DNA of 64,000 nt. Source: JADLHS01 sp964594985. GTDB lineage: Bacteria > Verrucomicrobiota > Verrucomicrobiia > Limisphaerales > JADLHS01. Both the position numbers and the translations under genes were made by a program. Positions 5,688 to 13,141 of the stretch are shown here, piece by piece (the first letter of the stretch is position 1; each line of letters begins with the position of its first letter). Where the stretch lies: the NCBI GenBank assembly GCA_964594985.1, contig CAZQNQ010000013.1, positions 61,741 through 125,740 on the forward strand. Reading direction: 5' to 3'. The notes beneath the pieces were generated by a model. The model searched no databases, had not been told where the DNA came from, and saw only the letters and a program-made list of their open reading frames with translations.

Positions 5688-5963
5688 ATGGCTCGGAGCG
5701 ACGACAAGTTGGAACGGGCAAAGCCGGAGGTCACCGGCTTGGAGTCGTATCGTCGCCTGATCGAATTGCAGAAACAGATGATTGAACTGTCGCAACATCA
5801 CGAACGCTCTCGTCGCGAGTATGACGCACTCCGCGATGTCGTCGCGCGGGAAGTAGCCGGACAGGCGCGCGGGCGACAAAGCACGATGGGCCGGATGCGC
5901 ACTTCGGCGAGCAAGTGGTTCAAGCGTTCGCCGCTCGCGCTGGCGCGGCAACTGTTCTCTTGA
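5688..5963 (+). CDS. Small coiled-coil hypothetical protein
   Basis: A 91-aa protein starting at ATG 5688, 25 nt after the sucC stop. Residues 15-55 are charged and helical (SYRRLIELQKQMIELSQHHE), likely a coiled coil. The C-terminus is basic with Ser/Arg-rich and hydrophobic patches (FKRSPLALARQLF). I do not recognise a family. It is the first of four genes separating sucC from sucD. Confidence 0.55.
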   Translation: MARSDDKLERAKPEVTGLESYRRLIELQKQMIELSQHHERSRREYDALRDVVAREVAGQARGRQSTMGRMRTSASKWFKRSPLALARQLFS

Positions 5964-5998
5964 AGCAAGACAACACGTACAACCGAAAGTAACACTAC

Positions 5999-6379
5999 AT
6001 GCTGAAAATTAAAGAGATCGCATTCAGTTGTTACCCCGTGACCGACATGGCGCGGGCGCGGAAGTTTTACGAAGGCGTGCTGGGTTTGAAACCCACGATG
6101 CTCCACGGCAATCCCGGCGAGATGCAGTGGACAGAATATGAACTCGGCAATGGCACGCTCGCTCTCGGTTGCGGTGCGCCGGATTGGAAGCCCACCGCCA
6201 GCGGCTGCTCGGTCACCTTGGAAGTCGAAGATTTTGACGCCGCCATCGCCCATCTGAAAGCGAGCGGCGTAAAATTCCAACTCGAACCCTTTCCCACCCC
6301 GGTCTGCCACATGGCATTTATTTTTGATACCGAAGGCAACAGCGTCGGCATCCACAAGCGGAAGGCGGATCATCATTGA
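5999..6379 (+). CDS. VOC/glyoxalase-family protein
   Basis: A 126-aa vicinal-oxygen-chelate fold protein. It has the betaalphabetabetabeta module pattern: PVTDMARARKFYEGVLGLKP at the first helix, and a C-terminal FIFDTEGNSVGIHK segment where VOC enzymes place a metal ligand or substrate contact. Members include glyoxalase I, dioxygenases and resistance proteins. The usual His and Glu metal ligands are not all obvious, so the reaction cannot be assigned. It lies inside the sucC-sucD interval. Confidence 0.8.
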   Translation: MLKIKEIAFSCYPVTDMARARKFYEGVLGLKPTMLHGNPGEMQWTEYELGNGTLALGCGAPDWKPTASGCSVTLEVEDFDAAIAHLKASGVKFQLEPFPTPVCHMAFIFDTEGNSVGIHKRKADHH

Positions 6380-6388
6380 ATTCCGGCC

Positions 6389-6604
6389 ATGCTTGATCCC
6401 GCGAATTCAAACCTCGGCGAACTGAAGGAGATTTCGCCGACATATCAGATTAAGCGCGCCACGACCGAGAACTCAGACACGACTCATTTGGATGACAGTC
6501 TGGCCATGACGCCGTGGGAAAGAATTCTGGCAAACGATGACATGGTGAACTTCGGCGATTCGTTGCGGGTTGCGATGGAGAAACGGAATGCAGAATCTCG
6601 CTGA
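6389..6604 (+). CDS. Small hypothetical protein, possible antitoxin partner
   Basis: A 71-aa acidic-to-neutral ORF that overlaps the following nucleotidyltransferase gene by 17 bp. A segment (MTPWERILANDDMVNFGDSL) is followed by a short charged tail. Its size and overlap resemble an antitoxin-toxin arrangement with an AbiEii-like nucleotidyltransferase. No DNA-binding motif is evident, so the role is inferred from context only. Confidence 0.5.
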   Translation: MLDPANSNLGELKEISPTYQIKRATTENSDTTHLDDSLAMTPWERILANDDMVNFGDSLRVAMEKRNAESR

Positions 6605-7067
6605 ATTAACGCGGCGGCTGATTGATGCGCGAGTGGAGTTCGTTTTGGTGGGCGGATTTGCAGCGATTGCCCACGGGGTGTTGCGCACCACCCGCGATGT
6701 GGATGTCTGCTGCCGGTTTTCCGAAGAGAACCTGATGCGGATTCAACAGGCGGTGGCAGATTTGCATCCGGTGCATAATCCGAGAAGAGACTTGCCGCTG
6801 GCGTTGACGCCGGCTCAGTGCGCGAGTTTGAAGAATTTGTATTTGAAGACGGACTTGGGCATCCTTGATTGCCTTGGCGAAATCAAAGCGGTTGGCGGAT
6901 ATGACGAAGTTTTGAAACGCTCGGTGGAGTTGGAATTGCCCATCGGCAAATGCCGGGTAATTGACCTTGATACATTGATCGTCGCAAAAGAGGCAATCAA
7001 CCGGGATCACGACCGGATCACCGTGAAAGATCTGAAAGAAATTAAAAGACGACAGCAACAAAGTTGA
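6588..7067 (+). CDS. Nucleotidyltransferase (AbiEii/DUF6036-like)
   Basis: A 159-aa protein with the nucleotidyltransferase opening typical of AbiEii-like and DUF6036 proteins: a helix (LAELTRRLIDARVEFVLVGG), then GGFAAIAHG and RTTRDVDVC, the DxD metal motif near residue 40. A later Asp (DLDTLIVAKEAI) matches the third carboxylate region. Such proteins act as toxins of abortive-infection or toxin-antitoxin pairs, modifying nucleic acids or proteins with NTPs. The ATG at 6588 is chosen; a TTG at 6570 is possible. Paired by overlap with the preceding 71-aa ORF and lying between sucC and sucD. Confidence 0.72.
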   Translation: MQNLAELTRRLIDARVEFVLVGGFAAIAHGVLRTTRDVDVCCRFSEENLMRIQQAVADLHPVHNPRRDLPLALTPAQCASLKNLYLKTDLGILDCLGEIKAVGGYDEVLKRSVELELPIGKCRVIDLDTLIVAKEAINRDHDRITVKDLKEIKRRQQQS

Positions 7068-7088
7068 CTCGTAAATCGAAATTTTGAC

Positions 7089-7988
7089 ATGGCAATACTC
7101 GTTACCCCCAACACCAAAGTTCTCGTTCAAGGCATCACCGGCAGCTTCGGCGCCCGACATGCCCAACTCTCCATTGATTACGGCTCGCAGATCGTCGCCG
7201 GCGTCACGCCCGGCAAAGGCGGCCAGGTCTTCGAACATGGCGGCAAGAAAGTTCCGATCTTCGACACCGTCGCCGAAGCCGTGAAGCAGACCGGCGCGAC
7301 CGCCAGCGCGGTCTTCGTTCCCCCGCCCTTCGCGGGCGATGCCATTCTCGAAGGCGTGGACGCGGGACTTGATCTCGTGGTCGCCATCACCGAGGGCATT
7401 CCGGTGAACGACATGATCAAGGTCAAACGCGCCATGCAAGGCAGCAAGACGCGGCTCATCGGCCCGAACTGCCCCGGCATCGTGACGCCCGGCGAAGGCA
7501 AGGATTCGCACGGCGGTTGCCGCATCGGTATTGCGCCCGGTTACATTCACAAAAAGGGCAACATCGGCGTCGTCTCGCGCAGCGGCACGTTGACCTACGA
7601 AGCGGTGTGGCAACTCACGTCGCGCGGTGTGGGCCAATCCACCTGCGTCGGCATCGGCGGTGATCCCGTCAACGGCACGTCGCATCTCGATGTCATCAAG
7701 CTTTTCAACGACGACCCCGAAACCACCGGCATCATCATGATCGGCGAAATCGGCGGCAGCGCCGAAGAAGAAGCCGCCGAGTGGATCGCCAAGAATTGCA
7801 AGAAGCCGGTCGCTGGCTTCATCGCGGGCACGACCGCACCGCCCGGCCGCCGCATGGGTCACGCGGGCGCGATCGTCAGCGGTGGCAAAGGCACGGCGGA
7901 AGCAAAGATCGCCGCGTTCAAAGCCGCCGGCATCGGCGTGGCGGCGACACCAAGCGACATGGCGGACACGCTGTTGAAAATGATATAG
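7089..7988 (+). CDS. sucD: Succinyl-CoA synthetase alpha subunit
   Basis: A 299-aa protein, normal SucD length. The N-terminal CoA-binding Rossmann domain has QGITGSFGARHAQ at residues 14-26. The catalytic phospho-histidine lies in GHAGAIVSGGKGTAEAK (His at about residue 258), and the GEIGGSAEEEAAEW helix is characteristic. It works with SucC to make ATP and succinate in the TCA cycle. It begins 21 nt after a nucleotidyltransferase gene rather than next to sucC, so the ancestral sucCD operon has been interrupted. Transcription may run through the insert or from a new promoter. Confidence 0.97.
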   Translation: MAILVTPNTKVLVQGITGSFGARHAQLSIDYGSQIVAGVTPGKGGQVFEHGGKKVPIFDTVAEAVKQTGATASAVFVPPPFAGDAILEGVDAGLDLVVAITEGIPVNDMIKVKRAMQGSKTRLIGPNCPGIVTPGEGKDSHGGCRIGIAPGYIHKKGNIGVVSRSGTLTYEAVWQLTSRGVGQSTCVGIGGDPVNGTSHLDVIKLFNDDPETTGIIMIGEIGGSAEEEAAEWIAKNCKKPVAGFIAGTTAPPGRRMGHAGAIVSGGKGTAEAKIAAFKAAGIGVAATPSDMADTLLKMI

Positions 7989-7989
7989 T

Positions 7990-8078
7990 GAGTGCCATGT
8001 GACGGGTGGCGAGTGACGGGAAGCCAACTCGTCAGCCAGACGGCAATTCTCGTCACATGGCACTCGTCACCCGTCACC
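7990..8078. repeat. Palindromic repeat, GTGACGGGTGGCGAGTG family (R6)
   Basis: AGTGCCATGTGACG is followed by GTGACGGGTGGCGAGTG, and 30 bp later their complements occur (CGTCACATGGCACT, CACTCGTCACCCGTCAC). The hairpin fills the gap between sucD and the membrane protein gene and ends just before the ATG at 8082. A piece (ATCACCCGTCACCCTG) also appears inside the repeat at 37203. Confidence 0.75.
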
Positions 8079-8081
8079 CTG

Positions 8082-8996
8082 ATGGCCCTGCTCGATTTCA
8101 TCCTGAACCTGATCGGGCTGCTGCTGTGGTTCAACTGGCGGGCGGCCCGGTTTGATCCGCTGTCAGCATCGCGACCCGCCACACTCGCCGGCACCATCCG
8201 GCGCGCGGAAAAAACCGCGTTCAAGCGCTGGCATCTGCCCCTGGGCTTGTTTGGGCTGCTGCTGTTGCGCGTGCCGCTTTACGTTGAGTTCGGCTCGGCC
8301 CTCAATTGGACGGGGAAGATTGATCTCGGCGCGATTTCGCTCCCGTTCAAATCCAACGCCACTTCCTACCTTCCGATGCTGTTGTATTCGTTCTACAGCT
8401 TCGGACTGGTGCTGGCGGTGTTCCTGACCTGGGTGCTGCTGTTGTCCGCTCTGAAGTCGGGGGCGGCGGAATCCGATCCGCTCCGGCAACTGCTGCAATT
8501 GCATCTGGGCAAAGTGGAACGCTGGTCGCGCGGCACCAAGTTGCTGCTCCCCCTGCTCGCCGTGACACCCATCTGGTGGCTGGCGAGCTGGCCGTTGACG
8601 TTTTACGGCATCATGCCCGCACCCAGCAGCATGTTGGCGCGGCTGTTGCAAGCACTGCTGGTGGGCCTCGGCAGTTATCTCGCGTGGAAATTTCTGCTCA
8701 TCGGCATCTTCGCGTTGTACTTCGTGAGCAGCTACGTGTTCTTCGGGCGACAACCGTTCTGGCAGCATCTCGACCTCGTCGCACGGCAACTGCTCGCCCC
8801 GCTCCGCCGACTTCCGCTGCGATTAGGGAAGATAGATTTCGCGCCGCTGGCAGGAATCATCCTCGTGCTGGGGATCGCCTACGTTGCCGAACACGGCATC
8901 AAGACGCCGCAACGCTACACCGCGGAAGGCAAGCCCAAGGGACGGTTGGTGGATCTGCCGGGGTTGGTGGATTTCTACGCGCGCGTTTCCAAGTGA
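8082..8996 (+). CDS. Multi-pass membrane protein (possibly YggT-like)
   Basis: A 304-aa hydrophobic protein with about six membrane segments: residues 5-18 (LDFILNLIGLLLWF), 50-64, 95-125, 155-175, 190-225 and 265-280. The paired arrangement of short hydrophobic hairpins and the start LLDFILNLIGLLLWF recall YggT-family proteins, but similarity is weak. The ATG at 8082 is chosen because the upstream in-frame start (7992) falls within a repeat. It converges on the histidine-kinase gene, ending 9 nt from its stop. Function unknown. Confidence 0.65.
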   Translation: MALLDFILNLIGLLLWFNWRAARFDPLSASRPATLAGTIRRAEKTAFKRWHLPLGLFGLLLLRVPLYVEFGSALNWTGKIDLGAISLPFKSNATSYLPMLLYSFYSFGLVLAVFLTWVLLLSALKSGAAESDPLRQLLQLHLGKVERWSRGTKLLLPLLAVTPIWWLASWPLTFYGIMPAPSSMLARLLQALLVGLGSYLAWKFLLIGIFALYFVSSYVFFGRQPFWQHLDLVARQLLAPLRRLPLRLGKIDFAPLAGIILVLGIAYVAEHGIKTPQRYTAEGKPKGRLVDLPGLVDFYARVSK

Positions 8997-9005
8997 ACTC
9001 AGCGG

Positions 9006-10097
9006 TCACTTCGCCGGAAACTTGACCGCCACAGTCGTTCCCGCTCCGAGTTCGCTTTGCACCGTCAGGATGCCGCCGTGGATCTCCGCCAGCCGGCGCG
9101 CAATCGTCAGCCCCAAGCCGAGGCCCTGCTGCTCGTGCGTCTTGCGATCGAACTGCATGAACGCGCCGATCTTGGTGATCTGTTCCGCCGTCATGCCGCG
9201 CCCGCGATCCGCAACCGAAAGCACCGTCGCGTCGGGGGCGGCGCTCAAGCTGATGGTCACCGGGGTGCCAGCGGCGGAAAACTTGAAGGCGTTGTGCGCC
9301 AGTTCATCCACGAGTTTGGCGAAGTAATCCTCGGAAATCGGCACGGACACTGGCGAAAGTCGTAACTTCAAATCCGTGGATCGTTTCACGTCTGCAGCGA
9401 TGCGCGGGGCTTCCCGCTCCACCACCTGATCCGCGTTCACCGTGGGTTTTTCCCGCAGCGCAGTGGTCTTCTTGGCGTCCGCCCGGATCATCTCCAGTTG
9501 CGAGTAAGCCAGAAATGTTTCGATGAGCCGTTGCAACGCACGGCCGCTCTGCGCGATCGTCAGGCCCATGTCCTTGATCTCTTCGGGGGTGAGCGCCCCG
9601 GAATCGGACGCGAGCATTTCGCCGTAGGCCAGGATGCCGTTCAACGGCGTGCGCAACTCATGCGGCAGCATCATGCTGATGTTGCTGCGCAGATCGTCCA
9701 ACGCTTCCCCGGCCTGTTCCCTGACCTTCTCGGCGATCTTGATGCGCGCCTCGACAGCGGCATACAGTCCATCGAGCGAGAAAGGTTTGGGCAGGTAATC
9801 GTTGGCCCCAAGGTCCATGCCATGCCGCATGCCGGCATTGTCCGCCATGCCGGTCATCAGGATGAAAGGGATGGTGGCGGTGGCTTTTTCGCTGCGCAGG
9901 GCGGAGAGCGTGGCGTAGCCGTCCATCTTCTCCATGTTCACATCACAGAGGACCAGATCTGGAAGTTCCCTGCGCGCCAGTTCGACGCCCACCTGGCCGT
10001 TGGGGGCCCCGATCACATCGTAACCGCGCTGTCCGAGCGCCAGTTGCACCATCTCGCGCAACCACTCTTCGTCGTCAATGACCAGAATTCGTTTCAT
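9006..10097 (-). CDS. Response-regulator/histidine-kinase hybrid (REC-HisKA-HATPase)
   Basis: A soluble signalling protein of about 363 aa with reversed order: an N-terminal receiver domain (IDDEE acidic pair, phospho-acceptor Asp in LVLCDVNMEKMDG, Thr in LMTG, Lys in PKPF), then a HisKA helix with MLPHELRTPLNGI, then an HATPase_c domain (NAFKF N-box, DRGRGM G1, GLGLGLTIARR G2). No membrane segment or sensor domain is present, so it is probably fed by another kinase. The start is placed at the ATG at 10097; an ATG at 10139 would add 14 residues. It is immediately downstream of gltA on the same strand, but any link with the TCA cycle is speculative. Confidence 0.9.
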   Translation of the reverse strand: MKRILVIDDEEWLREMVQLALGQRGYDVIGAPNGQVGVELARRELPDLVLCDVNMEKMDGYATLSALRSEKATATIPFILMTGMADNAGMRHGMDLGANDYLPKPFSLDGLYAAVEARIKIAEKVREQAGEALDDLRSNISMMLPHELRTPLNGILAYGEMLASDSGALTPEEIKDMGLTIAQSGRALQRLIETFLAYSQLEMIRADAKKTTALREKPTVNADQVVEREAPRIAADVKRSTDLKLRLSPVSVPISEDYFAKLVDELAHNAFKFSAAGTPVTISLSAAPDATVLSVADRGRGMTAEQITKIGAFMQFDRKTHEQQGLGLGLTIARRLAEIHGGILTVQSELGAGTTVAVKFPAK

Positions 10098-10181
10098 GCC
10101 TTGGGACGGAATCTCCTCTGATTCCGTTGAAAATTCCATTCCAGCCAGCGGACGCCGTGCCAGTTCCGCGCACGCGCCGGT

Positions 10182-11468
10182 TTACTTCCGCGCGGACGTG
10201 GGGACGTAGGAATTCTGCGTCTTCCCCACGTACACCTGGCGGGGCCGGCAGATGCGGGCCTTGGAATCATCCGCAATCTCCTTGTAATTAGCGATCCAGC
10301 CCGGCATGCGCCCGATGGCAAAGATCACGGTGAACATCTCCACCGGAATGCCCAGGGCGCGCATGATGATGCCGCTGTAAAAATCCACGTTCGGATACAA
10401 CCGGCGTTCCACGAAATAGGAATCTTTCAAGGCAGCCTCTTCCAATTTCTTGGCAATCGCCAGCAAGGGATCATCAATCTGTAGCGACGACAACACCTCA
10501 TCACACGCCTTCTTGATGATCTTGGCGCGCGGATCGTAATTCTTATACACGCGATGGCCGAAGCCCATGAGCTTGCGCCCGCTGTTCTTGTCCTTGGCCG
10601 CGGCGATGAACTTCGAACCGTCGTCCCCTTCCTTGTGGATCTGCTCCAGCATCTCGACTACGGCCTGGTTCGCGCCGCCATGCAACGGTCCCCAGAGCGC
10701 GCAAACCCCGGCGGAACAACTCGCGTAAAGATTCGCCTGGCTGGACGCTACCATGCGTACGGTCGAAGTCGAACAGTTCTGTTCGTGATCGGCGTGCAGC
10801 AGGAAGATCAAATCCAACGCCCGCACGACTTCGGGTTTGATTTCGTAATCGTCGTACGGATCGGAGAACAGCATGTGCAGGAAGTTCGCCGTGTACTTGT
10901 AGGCGTTCTTCGGATAGATGATCGGCCGGCCGACGGACTTGCGATACGAGAACGCGGCGATGGTGCGCACCTGCGAGATCAACCGCGCCACATGATCATC
11001 GAAATGGCTGCGGTCGCCCTGCATCAAGTCGGGATAGAAGCAGCTCGCCGCATTGATCATCGCCGAGAGGATCGCCATCGGATGCGAGGAGGACGGGAAC
11101 CCCTCGAAGTGATACTTCATGTCCTCGTGCAGGTTTTGATGCGCCGTGAGCGCGTCGGAAAACTTCTGCAGCTCCAGCCGGGACGGCAGGTGGCCATAGA
11201 TCACGAGGAACGCCGTCTCGACAAAGGAGGACTTCTCCGCCAGCTCTTCGATCGGGATGCCGCGATAGCGCAAAATGCCCTTCTCGCCATCAATGAAAGT
11301 GACCTTGCTCTGGCAGGCGCCGGTATTCCCGTAGCTTTCGTCGAGCGTGATGTAGCCGGTGGTGGCGCGCAACGCCGAGACATCCACGGCCTTTTCGCCT
11401 TCAGATCCGACGATGACGGGGAGATCGTATGCTTTACCTTCCAACTCCAATTTTGCCTGCGTGCTCAT
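10182..11468 (-). CDS. gltA: Type II citrate synthase
   Basis: A 428-aa protein, typical of bacterial hexameric citrate synthases. It condenses acetyl-CoA and oxaloacetate to citrate at the entry of the TCA cycle. Catalytic regions are visible: LHADHEQNCSTSTVR with the first active-site His, GPLHGGANQAV, MGFGHRVYKNYDPRA with the second His, and VDFYSG with the catalytic Asp; the C-terminal SKARICRPRQVYVG segment is also conserved. It lies 3.5 kb from sucD on the opposite strand. A minus-strand terminator at 11541-11580 separates it from the regulator gene upstream. Confidence 0.97.
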   Translation of the reverse strand: MSTQAKLELEGKAYDLPVIVGSEGEKAVDVSALRATTGYITLDESYGNTGACQSKVTFIDGEKGILRYRGIPIEELAEKSSFVETAFLVIYGHLPSRLELQKFSDALTAHQNLHEDMKYHFEGFPSSSHPMAILSAMINAASCFYPDLMQGDRSHFDDHVARLISQVRTIAAFSYRKSVGRPIIYPKNAYKYTANFLHMLFSDPYDDYEIKPEVVRALDLIFLLHADHEQNCSTSTVRMVASSQANLYASCSAGVCALWGPLHGGANQAVVEMLEQIHKEGDDGSKFIAAAKDKNSGRKLMGFGHRVYKNYDPRAKIIKKACDEVLSSLQIDDPLLAIAKKLEEAALKDSYFVERRLYPNVDFYSGIIMRALGIPVEMFTVIFAIGRMPGWIANYKEIADDSKARICRPRQVYVGKTQNSYVPTSARK

Positions 11469-11540
11469 GAGATTTTGAAATTCAAAGTTGCTCGCAGTCT
11501 GCGAGGAAGAAAAATCTTTGGCAAGGCGCGAAACCGGTTT

Positions 11541-11580
11541 CCCGAAAAAAAGGCTGTGCCTAGGATGAGCGCAGCCTTTT
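11541..11580 (-). terminator. Rho-independent terminator (minus strand)
   Basis: Read on the minus strand, AAAAGGCTGCGC pairs with GCACAGCCTTTT (one G-U pair) and is followed by a T-run (TTTTTTTCGGG). It lies 74 nt after the stop of the AraC-type regulator and before gltA, so it ends the kinase-regulator operon. Confidence 0.8.
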
Positions 11581-11653
11581 CATTGCGTGAACAGATTTAA
11601 TTCTGACTTGCGCAGCGCCGGGCGCCGGGGCCGGAGTCGGCTGTCGAATTGCG

Positions 11654-13141
11654 TTAGGTTGGGTTTCTTGAATCGCTTGCCGGTGAATCGGCTGACGCCG
11701 CTGGCGACCCGGCAAATTCGCTTGGCAACACCCCATATTCCTCCCGAAACAGAGTCCGAAAATGTTTCACGTCGGAAAAACCGACCGCATACGTGATCTC
11801 GGTCACTGTCATGGACGAATGCAACAGTAAATATGCCGCCCGCCTCAACCGCACCAGGCGCATGAGCGCTTTGGGCCGGAGGTTCGTGACGGCCTTTAGT
11901 TTGCGGAATAATTGTCGCCGACTGACCGCGACTTTCCTGGCGAGTTGCTCGACGTCGAACTCGAAATCGGACAGGCATTGTTCGATGGCGGCAATCACCC
12001 GTTGTAAAAATTGCACGTCGGATTGGCTGGCCACCATATCCCGGGGTTGCAAAAGAATCCCCGGAAGAATACGGCTGGAAGCTTCCGGCTGGCGCGTCAC
12101 CATCTTTTTGATGCGGGCCATGAGCTGCGACACATCCACTGGCTTGGAAACGTATTCATCCACTCCGGCTTCAAGGGCCTGAATCTGAAACCGCTCGGAA
12201 TTCTGAGTGGCAAGCAAAATCACCGGTATGTGGCTGGTCAGCAGCGTCGTCTTGAGATTCCGGCAAAACTCCAAGCCGTCCGAATTGGGGCCGATTGAAT
12301 CTACAACGACAACATCAGGCACGGCGTCCTGGGCCTTGGTCAATGCTTGGTCACTGGGGGTTTCAAGGACTCGATAGCTTGCGGCCAGTTGCTGGCTCAA
12401 CGCGCGACCGAACGAATCGCCCGAGCCAACCAATAAAATCACGGGCAGTTTATCCTCCAACGCATCCACGGCTTCTTCGTCTTCGGCGGCTTCAACAGGC
12501 AGCGGCGTTTCATGCTGTTCTCGGGCGATGCGTTGCTCCTGCCGTTGCAACTCCAAAACTTTCTGCGTTCGGCGGGAGACCAACAATTCCATTTCCTCCA
12601 ACTTCAATTCGGCCTGCCGCGTCAAAAACCATTTCGCCACCAGCGTGCCGGCCAGTTGCGTGACTTCGATGCTGTCGAAGGGCTTCTTAAGCACGAGCAG
12701 TTTGTCGGTTTGGCCCAGACGCTGAAGCAGATCTTCCTGTGAATAGTCCGCATAGGCGGTGCAAATCACCATTTGGATGCGCGGGTCAATCCGCCAGATG
12801 CGTTCGATGGTCTCAACGCCATCAATACCCGGCATGCGAATATCCACAAACGCCATCTGAAATGGACGACTCGCGGCGAGCGAGGCCTGCACTTTTTCGA
12901 CCCCTTCCAATCCCGAATTGGCATGTTCCAAATGGTAAACGGGGGCGACTGCGCGGGTCTTGCTTTCCGCCCCATACAAACGCTCTTCATCCGCATCCAA
13001 TTCGGCGTTATTGACTTCATCCACCAGCACCAGTTTGAAATCCCGATGAATGCTGGGATTGTCATCAATAATCAAAATCCGGGGCCGCAGGTTTTCGCCG
13101 GCAAAATGAGCCGCAGGGGTGAGTGGCACAGGCGGTTTCAT
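11654..13141 (-). CDS. Response regulator with two REC domains and AraC-type DNA binding
   Basis: A 495-aa regulator. REC1 (residues 20-165) has LIIDDNPS, phospho-acceptor Asp in FVDIRMPGIDG and Lys in LKKPFD, with an extra loop of about 30 residues after its first helix. A coiled linker follows (165-235). REC2 (235-350) keeps VVVDSIGPNSDG and YVSKPVD but replaces the acidic pair by VGSGDS, so it is probably degenerate. The C-terminus (385-480) is an AraC double helix-turn-helix (VEQLARKVAVSRRQLFRKLK; then ITYAVGFSDVKHFRTLFREE). It overlaps the stop of the upstream kinase gene by 4 nt (ATGA), so the two form one signalling unit. Target genes are unknown; the nearby giant exoprotein genes are candidates. 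Confidence 0.92.
   Translation of the reverse strand: MKPPVPLTPAAHFAGENLRPRILIIDDNPSIHRDFKLVLVDEVNNAELDADEERLYGAESKTRAVAPVYHLEHANSGLEGVEKVQASLAASRPFQMAFVDIRMPGIDGVETIERIWRIDPRIQMVICTAYADYSQEDLLQRLGQTDKLLVLKKPFDSIEVTQLAGTLVAKWFLTRQAELKLEEMELLVSRRTQKVLELQRQEQRIAREQHETPLPVEAAEDEEAVDALEDKLPVILLVGSGDSFGRALSQQLAASYRVLETPSDQALTKAQDAVPDVVVVDSIGPNSDGLEFCRNLKTTLLTSHIPVILLATQNSERFQIQALEAGVDEYVSKPVDVSQLMARIKKMVTRQPEASSRILPGILLQPRDMVASQSDVQFLQRVIAAIEQCLSDFEFDVEQLARKVAVSRRQLFRKLKAVTNLRPKALMRLVRLRRAAYLLLHSSMTVTEITYAVGFSDVKHFRTLFREEYGVLPSEFAGSPAASADSPASDSRNPT

Noticed and set aside
4433..5734. 433-codon open frame antisense to sucC
   Set aside because: It mirrors the GC-rich codon pattern of sucC, has no recognisable domain and lies wholly under a certain gene. 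The same applies to long antisense frames at 6606-8063, 18013-19257, 32800-34485, 43037-44635, 46629-48209, 54110-55693, 57374-59227 and 60238-61848.
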